Shown piece after piece: positions 59,001 to 64,000 of a stretch of DNA of 64,000 bases. A program made the translations under genes and the position numbers. Every line of letters starts with the position of its first letter. Position 1 is the first letter of the stretch. This DNA is from Leptasterias polaris (Eukaryota > Echinodermata > Asteroidea > Forcipulatida > Asteriidae): positions 496,001 to 560,000 of the forward strand of contig JAZGTN010000098.1 in the NCBI GenBank assembly GCA_037783415.1, given 5' to 3'. Below the pieces are notes generated by a model that saw nothing but the letters and a program-made list of their open reading frames with translations, was not told where the DNA came from and did not search any database.

Positions 59001-60500
59001 ATGCAAATGCCTGCGTCTTGGTTTTCTTAATAAACTGTGTTTAAAGTATGCAGATTTGTTTAACGTTGAGAGCTGCATTATTTCATGAAAATGACGGATT
59101 AATGAGGAATATCTGACGTCCAAAACCCACCGCAGAAAAATGTATGCAGCCATCATGGAATATAAATCCGGTGAAGTTAGTGGCTTCTTGCAGGTAAGAT
59201 TTGAGTTATGAAGCTTTGAAAATTTCCGCCCCAGAAATGGACCCTGATAATAATGATATCCAGGACGTCACTGTATCATAGGACGTCCTGTATTCAAGGC
59301 GACCCTGAAATCGATGCAAATCTTTTACCTCTCTGCGCGCGATGTAAACAGTCCCTAGATACAATTTTTGTGGTTTGACTTGCCAAGCAAAGAGTCTCCT
59401 TTCCTTTGACCAAAACTTAGAAACATGTAAGGCTCCACTGGTTAGTTGCACTTGTAAATGCAAAAAGTTGTGGTATTTTAGGCATTTCTACAAGGTACAA
59501 AAATATGTCTGTTGGGGCCATATAAAAAAATTTGCCCACCCAAAAAGTTTCATCAAACACTTTTTCAATTCACAATTCACGATGATTAAATCATGTGACT
59601 CAACATTCTGCTGAGCATTCTGGGGAAAAAAAAAAAAAAAAAAAGGCTTAAAGAAGTCATGTGCCTTATATCATTTTCTATAAATCGTCTGGATAATTAT
59701 TTTTGTAACCCTCATATCATTTATATTATTATTAATATTAAAATTTAAACATCGGCTTGGTGATTCAATTATCACTGTTTATTTATATGCTTTATTATAA
59801 ATAATAAGAAACATAAAAAGACACATAACAAAATAAAAATCAGATTTGAAAGCCAAGAATTATTTACATTTTTTTTTTGCAAATTACCATGGTTATTTTT
59901 TAAATTAAATAAAAAATATTTTGAATGAAATGAAGACAACTGCTGGCTAGAGTCATACACAAAGTCTCACAAAACACTAGTCACTGCAGTTGTTTCTTCC
60001 ACGTATGGCTTCACTGGGCCGGGACACCATACTTTCTTGTTTGCCTTGAAAACAGGTAAAACTCAAAACAAATGGGACGCTATTGGAAGTCATCGAAGAT
60101 CGGTGCGTGGTGTGAAAGTTTCAATGTCCATCAAGTTTTAATATATGTTTGCATACTTCTTATAAACAAAGGAAGGTAATTAGGGCATCAGTTGATATAT
60201 GGCATCATTTTTTATTTTTTTATTCAAAGAAAAAGGCATGATACCTCGAAAACAGGACAGGGGAGGATATAATTAATACGAAAGTGAAAGACCGCCAGGG
60301 CTATAGTCATCTGTAACCATACTATACTAGTATTACTAATAATAATACTATGTAAAGTGTAGGAAAACACCTCGCAAGTTCTGTCCGGGAAGTAGGCAAA
60401 ATTATTGTCTGTATACTTACTTCTCCCACGTGTTTGTTACTGTTGCTTCCCTTTTCGATCCACTTGACTTTCCTCTACTCCTAGAGTTACCTGGCTTCAT
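41093..60500 (-). CDS. ALG9: Alpha-1,2-mannosyltransferase ALG9, complete, 17 exons
   Basis: Coding exons are 60500-60421, 58448-58304, 56627-56493, 56037-55967, 55194-55106, 54435-54362, 53376-53315, 52745-52658, 51116-51011, 49505-49417, 48591-48472, 46949-46878, 46552-46423, 44126-43979, 42917-42788, 42402-42272 and 41240-41093. All are GT-AG, every phase joins, and the total is 1818 nt or 605 aa (human ALG9 is about 610). It is a GT22-family multipass ER enzyme that adds the seventh and ninth mannoses to dolichol-pyrophosphate oligosaccharide using dolichol-phosphate-mannose. Landmarks are CDETFNYWEP (66-75, acidic lumenal loop), THYMIYGQGFQTWEYSP, EPFHFYFINGFLNFN (from 286), and HKEERFLFPIYP (352-363, the family signature). 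The soluble C-terminal part has KEWYRFPNSFFLP and a basic end near KRRKISKKK. The ATG at 60500 is the first in frame and precedes a short basic N-terminus. Introns carry hAT, TTAA and SINE insertions, with no lesion in any exon. The gene is head to head with the PRAF3-like gene. Confidence 0.95.
41475..41892. mobile_element. CT-rich inverted-repeat element in ALG9 intron 16
   Basis: The left arm, about 41495-41650 (AATGGCCTGAC, CCCTAGCAGAGTCTTTCTCG, GACAACACAACTCA, GAAGCAGTCAGGTGG, AGAGAGGGGG), is mirrored at about 41740-41885. Related single arms lie at 24290-24600 and 50180-50500. No TSD was defined. Confidence 0.75.
43060..43780. repeat. Tandem duplication of a 305-bp unit plus a partial unit, ALG9 intron 14
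   Basis: Units at 43171-43475 and 43476-43780 are almost identical base for base (period 305). A partial copy of the unit's first ~90 bp precedes them at 43060-43150, followed by a C run. The near-identity implies very recent duplication or an assembly repeat. Confidence 0.9.
44649..45763. mobile_element. hAT-like transposon (1115 bp) with CGAGTC arrays and 8-bp TSD, ALG9 intron 13
   Basis: The ends are CAGTGTTGTA and TACAACACTG. The perfect 8-bp TSD AATAAAGA is at 44641-44648 and 45764-45771. Both subterminal regions are arrays of CGAGTC/GACTCG hexamers (44660-44745 and 45600-45750). Inside is a second inverted repeat, AGAACCCGGAGAACGC near 44960 against GCGTTCTCCGGGTTCT near 45170. CAGTGTTG ends with 8-bp TSDs are classic hAT. 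No transposase ORF was seen. Confidence 0.85.
46155..46410 (+). repeat. SINE-like element with A-rich (AAATA)n tail, ALG9 intron 12-13 region
   Basis: A degenerate tRNA-like start (GGCTGGCTCAGTGG) is followed by a ~200-bp body and ends in TAAGTAAATAAATAAAATAAAATAAATAAA (46377-46410). This structure fits a SINE. It ends ~13 bp from the exon 13 donor side of ALG9. Confidence 0.55.
47075..47584. mobile_element. TTAA-type MITE interrupted by a SINE, ALG9 intron 11
   Basis: The outer parts 47075-47285 and 47440-47584 together match the MITE family seen at 23377-23710 (GATTTGCACATAACT, AAGATGGTCATGGTGAAAAACTTCC, TTTGAAAACAGTGATAAC; then TTTGATGACCGATTGAAACTTTCA). Between them is a SINE (about 47286-47440) with a B-box-like GGGTTTGATTCCCACC and a body like the one at 54155-54330. 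The flanks are TTCA and TTTA rather than TTAA, so the element is old. Confidence 0.8.
48990..49270 (-). repeat. tRNA-related SINE, ALG9 intron 10
   Basis: Reverse-complement relative of 430-690, with the same order of ~200-bp body then tRNA-like module. The tRNA-like part is at about 48995-49065 (AGCTCAGTTGGTAGAGCGCC, GGTTCAAATCCTG). It is not a functional tRNA gene: it sits inside a repeat unit and lacks a clean acceptor stem. Confidence 0.75.
49668..49800 (+). repeat. tRNA-headed SINE fragment, ALG9 intron 9
   Basis: A tRNA-like head (CTAGATAGCTCAGTTGGTAG, then GGTTCAAATCCC) is followed by a short body ending near TTTAGTTTCCCTTGTTGTTT. This is the order seen in the minus-strand fragment at 120-190. 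Confidence 0.65.
50180..50500. repeat. Arm of the CT-rich inverted-repeat element
   Basis: Related to 41475-41892 (GGCCTGACGTTTCAACCC, TTCTTTCTCAAAGGACAAAGACAACTCAACA, AAAGCAGTTGAGTGGAAA). It ends in a ~22-base G run (50410-50431). Confidence 0.65.
50630..50996 (+). repeat. tRNA-Ser/Leu-type SINE with LINE-like 3' tail, ALG9 intron 9
   Basis: The head has TGGCCGAGCGGTTAAGAGCA (A box, class II tRNA style), a long variable region and GGTTCGAGTCCCG (B box). The ~250-bp body ends GGCGCTTTGAGCATCCC, GGGTGGATATGTGCGCATTA and (TTATTA)n. The last ~60 bases match the 3' end of the LINE at 36300-36699. It is full length and probably young. Confidence 0.85.
51900..52340. repeat. Degenerate GC-rich tandem repeat, ALG9 intron 8
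   Basis: Roughly 50-60-bp units contain GCCCCGC, a GCCGGGGCCGGGATTGTG-like core and AGGGTTGTACAATTTTG, repeated about six to seven times with heavy variation. The region ends in a 15-base C run (about 52323-52337). Most units can form a CCCCG/CGGGG hairpin. Confidence 0.7.
54155..54330 (+). repeat. tRNA-headed SINE, ALG9 intron 6
   Basis: GGCTAGCTCAGTGGTCTAGTGG, GGTTCTAATCCCACCC and the downstream ATATGCCTGTGGATTTTTTTC, GGAAAGTACTGAACATGG and GTAAGGGTAAAAACTAAAT are shared with the SINE embedded at 47286-47440 and a fragment near 57035-57110. It lies directly beside exon 6. Confidence 0.75.
54590..54974 (-). repeat. Dispersed repeat with ATT tail, interrupted by a hairpin MITE
   Basis: Complementary to 62775-63120 (CAGCACCTTGTAAACCATTACATGGTGCTATGTAAAGGAATAGG on this strand). 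After the inserted MITE, the element resumes with TAAGAAGCCAC and (TATTAT)n. The repeat was continuous (GCGCTATATAAGAAGCC) before the insertion. Confidence 0.75.
54775..54949. mobile_element. Near-perfect palindromic MITE (175 bp) at a TA target
   Basis: The arms of ~80 bp begin TACACCAAT and end ATTGGTGTA. They are complementary almost without interruption (GCGCCCTCTATTGACAAAATTT, AACTGCGGTGTCGCAAGCTGGAAGCA) around a ~14-nt loop. A TA duplication on both sides suggests Tc1/mariner-type mobilisation. It is inserted in the dispersed repeat at 54590. Confidence 0.9.
57589..57763. mobile_element. Short MITE (175 bp), ALG9 intron 2
   Basis: The ends are ATAGACCTTATGCATATGACGTCA and TGACGTCAATGCATAAGGTCTAT, a 22-24-bp TIR with one mismatch. 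The interior is relatively GC-rich, with AGATGGCGGC. No coding sequence. Confidence 0.8.
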
Positions 60501-60913
60501 GTTTTCATGTGTTTAAAGGTGTTTAACTTTCGATCAAAGGGTGCTCAGAAATTTCCTTATTCTTTAAAGTTCATGAGCTGTCTTTTTCAGAACATAATTT
60601 TTTACTTGCCACTTGAGGGCGCTCGCTGTTAAAATAAACTTTGATGTTGTCATTTACCATTATCCGCATGGGTAATTAAGAGACCAGTTAATTTAATTTC
60701 ATTAACAAAGTTAAATTGTATAATTTATCGATTAATGTTATTTAAAGTTTATTCCTCAGTCATCAGAAATTTTACAACTAAATAATACAGCGACTTGTAC
60801 AACTTTAAACCACAAATCAACACCAACTATGTGGTCAACACCCAGTCTCCGCAAATTGCAAAACAACCTATCAAATGAAAGGGGACCATGCTAAACTGAC
60901 ACAATTACACAAA
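60501..60913. promoter_or_regulatory. Probable bidirectional promoter between ALG9 and the PRAF3-like gene
   Basis: The two start codons face away from each other with 413 bp between them. No TATA box in a convincing position was seen. The sequence is AT-rich with one GAGGGCGC-type patch near 60615. Both 5' UTRs must lie here, leaving at most a few hundred bases for shared control. The shared promoter is inferred from spacing only. Confidence 0.6.
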
Positions 60914-63883
60914 ATGGATGATGTGGAAGTCCCTCCCTTGCGATCGTTGAATGATTTTCTCTTGGAATCGGCCCGGTTCTCTACCCCTGCCTTTAATAAT
61001 TTAACAAGATGGACCAACCGTGTGATAGACAACCTCCTGTACTACCAATGCAACTATATATTGACTGCTGTGCTGGCATTTCTTATTGTCGGGTGAGTAC
61101 ATCTCGCACTCCACACTGACTGTGACACTAGTGTCACTGACGTGACGTGACACAGCATGCACAGAGAGTGCACACTGACTGAATTTAGTCAGTGAACTGA
61201 AATGTTGTAATTTAATTACGCCTGTCAAACTCACATTTATGGTTGACCAAGCGCAGCAGTGACGAAGGGGCTAGGGACCGGTGGAGGGGCGACACTCAGT
61301 GCTTTTCTGTCATGTGCTTTGCCTTTACTCTTTTCTAGCCCAACTTGTGTGGCCAAGGCTAGCTGAATCCTTGGCCACACGTCCCGACCATTTCTTTTTA
61401 AGCTAAGAAATAACCATTTAAATGGCGCATTATGGCGCATTCCCTACGGGGCCAGGCGGCGGTTTAAACCAGCTGAATGTGTTCACCTGGCTCTTAGCTT
61501 GCCTTGGGTGTTTTGAATAATCAAACAAATAAAATGTTAACAAGAAATTTTAAACTATTATTGTGCGACTTACTCCGAATTAAATTTCCGTGATGTGTAC
61601 CAAGAGCCGCCATTTTAGAATGACCCCAACAATCATGCGAATCGAATGCGACGTCATCAGCCGGCTGGGCTGTGGGCGGAGCAGTCACAAAGCAACCAAT
61701 GAAATGTTCCCACCGTACCTCGCTCCGCCCACAGCCCAGCCGGCCAATGACGTCGCATTCGATTCGCATGATTGTTGGGGTCATTCTAAAATGGCGGCTC
61801 TTGGTACACATCACGGAAATTTAATTCGGAGTAAGTCGCACAATAATAGTTTAAAATTTCTTGTTAACATTTTATTTGTTTGATTATTCAAAACACCCAA
61901 GGCAAGCTAAGAGCCAGGTGAACACATTCAGCTGGTTTAAACCGCCGCCTGGCCCGTAGGGAATGCGCCATAATGCGCCATTTAAATGGTTATTTCTTAG
62001 CTTAAAAAGAAATGGTCGGGACGTGTGGCCAAGGATTCAGCTAGCCTTGGCCACACAAGTTGGGCTACCTTTACTCCTAGAACTACGACTCTATGAGTAT
62101 GACTATATGAGGTTATCTTCTCTCCACGAACGATAGCGGATCGAACCTCATGTAGTTCTAGGATGGGATTACCGTACTTTTCCTTTACCACTCAGTCCCT
62201 ATCAGTTAAAAGTACCTTTAATAAGTTAAATAATGACAACCAAGTTGATAGACTGTATTTATAAACCATCATCAGACCAATAATTGTTGAACAATTCATT
62301 CTAGGTCTTTTTTTTTAATTTTTTTTATTTTCTGTAATCCCTTTGACTTTGAGTTACCTTTTTAAAAATTAATCCTAAAATATGTTTGTTGCTTTATTGT
62401 ACTATCATTGCTATTTCCGAATGACAATAAAATTAAAGGTATAGTATTAGTAGGACCTCATGTCATTTAATTTGACTTAATTTGCAGTTTTAATATACAT
62501 TTGGTCTTTTAATCCTCAGGACAATGAATCCCAGGGCGATGTTAGTTGGCATCTTGACCATGGTAGTCATCTTTGCTATCTTCATCTACACCACAAATAA
62601 CCGCTCTGAGATGCAACGATTCAAGAGGAGTCATCCTTTTATCTGTTTCCTGCTCCTCCTGCTCTTCTGCTTTCTCTTATTGAAGGTGTTTGGTGGTTTG
62701 TTGGTGTTCATATGGGGTGTTACGCTTCCAATGGCAAGTGAGTAATTACGTATTTTCTGAAGCCGTATTCAGGGCTGTATATTAATCTTAATCTTAATAC
62801 TCGGTTCTTATATAGCGCTTTATCACACCCCTAGGGGCGTATCAAAGCGCTCAGTATTTTTTCCTGCAAGGTATGTGGAGCTACGTTTTGAAGTATGAGA
62901 CCTATTCCTTTACATAGCACCATGTAATGGTTTACAAGGTGCTGTGGCGCAATATGCAGCCAATCAAACCAGGAACACCGGGGCGAACCCCTTCTCTTTT
63001 CGATAAGTGCACTGGGTTCTTTTACGTGCATTACACAACACACGGGACCAACGGCTTTACGTCCCATCCGTCTGCGGGCAATGATTTTAGCGTCGGGCCC
63101 GTAAACTCACGACCAGCCTAGTCCAGTGGTCTTATGTTTTTCAGACTTTAAGTCTCACTGATAATCTCTGGTCTTAGCTTAATGTTTTTTTCAAATAAAC
63201 CCATTTTATTTGTTAAACTGTGTAGAAAGTGTTTTCATTTTGATTCTGGTCTTGTAAAATGTTGAGCTAGAAGTTCTGCGATCCTGTGGTTTTTCTCCCC
63301 AAATTAAAGCCCTGATATTGGTACACAATTTCTTCATGAAATAATGTCAATTGTTATCCATGTACATATGTGTTTTATGCACCTCCTAAAAAAATGTCTG
63401 AAAAAAATACAATTATATAAATAAATAACTAAACAAATAAATAGATAAACAACAAACTGCCTTCTATTATAAAGAAAGCCACAAAACCTTCAGACTTTTT
63501 AGTACAAGAGTGTTCATAAAGTTCTTTTATTTTTGATTTTTAGCAATATTGTGGTAGGCCTACTATACATGTTTATAGCAGTTGTTTTTGTTTTCCTTGT
63601 TTTCCTTGTTTTGATTTACAATAAACACATTCACAAACACCAACGCTTTATCTATAACCCTTGAATTGGCAGTCAGCACCTTACCCCAACACATACATAA
63701 AGTGTCATAATAAATTTGGTTTTATGTTTTCATTTTTGTCCAGTCATCTTTATCCATGCCTCCATGAGAATGCGCAATGTTAAGAACAAAATGAGCAAGA
63801 AGCTTGAATCACTGGGACTCAAGAGAACGCCCATGGGGATCCTCCTCTTTCAGCTTGGATTAGAGGAGCAGGCACGGTCTTGA
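60914..63883 (+). CDS. ARL6IP5: PRA1-family protein (ARL6IP5/PRAF3-like), complete, 3 exons
   Basis: Coding exons are 60914-61092, 62520-62737 and 63744-63883 (179, 218 and 140 nt; 537 nt, 178 aa), joined by GT-AG introns with matching phases. PRAF proteins are small ER/Golgi membrane proteins. ARL6IP5 is reported to regulate glutamate transporter trafficking and to bind ARL6 and Rab-type GTPases. Diagnostic parts are PLRSLNDFLLESARFSTP near the start, RVIDNLLYYQCNYI (36-49), four hydrophobic segments in two hairpins (about 44-60, 63-83, 99-116, 116-137), FIHASMRMRNVKNK (135-148) and GLKRTPMG (157-164). The ATG at 60914 is chosen because MDDVEVPPL aligns with the family N-terminus. An upstream in-frame ATG at 60875 would add 13 residues. 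Human ARL6IP5 is 188 aa, so the C-terminus here is slightly shorter. The 3' UTR runs past the window. Intron 1 holds a Mutator-like foldback element. Confidence 0.93.
61331..62067. mobile_element. Mutator-like foldback element (737 bp) with 9-bp TSD, PRAF3 intron 1
   Basis: The two arms, about 61336-61685 and 61718-62067, are near-identical in reverse complement (TAGCCCAACTTGTGTGGCCA at the outer ends) and meet around a ~35-bp centre. The perfect 9-bp repeat CCTTTACTC lies at 61322-61330 and 62068-62076. Its end (TAGCC) resembles that of the element at 28565. Two mirror-image open frames in its arms are not genes. The left end has 5 extra bases (TTTTC) with no partner on the right. Confidence 0.85.
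62775..63120 (+). repeat. Dispersed repeat (SINE-like), PRAF3 intron 2
   Basis: TATAGCGCTTTATCACACCCC, the GGAGCTACG and GAAGTATGAGACCTATTCC phrases, then TTACATAGCACCATGTAATGG and GTCGGGCCCGTAAACTC. It is complementary to the repeat at 54590. No tRNA boxes were recognised, so its class is unresolved. Confidence 0.65.
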
Positions 63884-64000
63884 AGAAAGGAAAACCCAGG
63901 CAAGAAAAAACAGGCTGTTCAGTACTAATGCTTCCTGTGCAGAATTATGCACTCTGGAACAGTTTGTAATTACATTCAAATAATTTGTGCTTGCCACATG

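Noticed and set aside
59100..59200. Possible plus-strand exon ending CTTGCAG before GTAAGA
   Set aside because: Lies in ALG9 intron 1 on the opposite strand with no partner exon or family similarity.
61521..61883. Two overlapping 97-codon open frames on opposite strands with the same start
   Set aside because: They are the two arms of a palindromic transposon read from each side, not genes.

Overview
This window is animal nuclear DNA. It is AT-rich, has short exons with GT-AG introns, and is saturated with mobile elements. No operons, rRNA or genuine tRNA genes were seen. The repeats (TTAA-flanked MITEs with ends like GGCACTGGACACG, several tRNA-derived SINE types with ATT-rich tails) look like those I remember from echinoderms, with a sea star plausible. 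That assignment is from memory and moderate at best.

Layout. 1-9.5 kb has no host gene: tRNA-like SINE pieces, a decayed Ty3/Gypsy pol remnant (955-3340, minus) and a 2.4-kb inverted-repeat element (7108-9525). 10.6-31.8 kb holds a tandem pair of paralogues on the minus strand. They encode a short cytoplasmic tail, one membrane anchor and an ectodomain resembling the bacterial family-3 solute-binding fold. The upstream copy A (21959-31772) is open in seven exons plus a tentative last exon. Copy B (10662-17352) is a pseudogene with a TGG-to-TAG change, a 2-nt frameshift, a lost splice acceptor and a missing exon. 32.0-38.0 kb is one 5.9-kb element with ~650-bp AT-rich inverted repeats and a perfect 6-bp target-site duplication (TSD). 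39.2-39.7 kb is the C-terminal end of a non-LTR retrotransposon. 41.1-60.5 kb (minus) is a complete 17-exon ALG9 alpha-1,2-mannosyltransferase gene (605 aa). 60.9-63.9 kb (plus) is a complete 3-exon PRA1-family (ARL6IP5/PRAF3-like) gene (178 aa). ALG9 and PRAF3 are head to head, 413 bp apart, and probably share a promoter.

Most notable. (1) The membrane-anchored solute-binding-domain protein is an unusual architecture for an animal, with one intact and one dying copy and a patchy identity pattern that suggests gene conversion. (2) At least three foldback elements (17558, 25298, 32055) have 6-bp TSDs, long inverted arms built from degenerate subrepeats, and a shared terminal motif TAYGRSRCKCCA. 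A fourth (30225) has a 6-bp TSD but a different end. All lie in or beside the duplicated gene pair. (3) A tRNA-headed SINE and a LINE fragment share a 3' tail. (4) A TTAA MITE starts 24 bases past the ALG9 stop codon and carries its first polyadenylation signal. (5) MITEs sit inside SINEs and the reverse, giving readable relative ages.

ALG9 acts in the ER lumen on dolichol-linked oligosaccharide and PRAF3-like proteins are ER/Golgi membrane proteins, so the shared promoter couples two secretory-pathway genes. No functional link is shown by the sequence.
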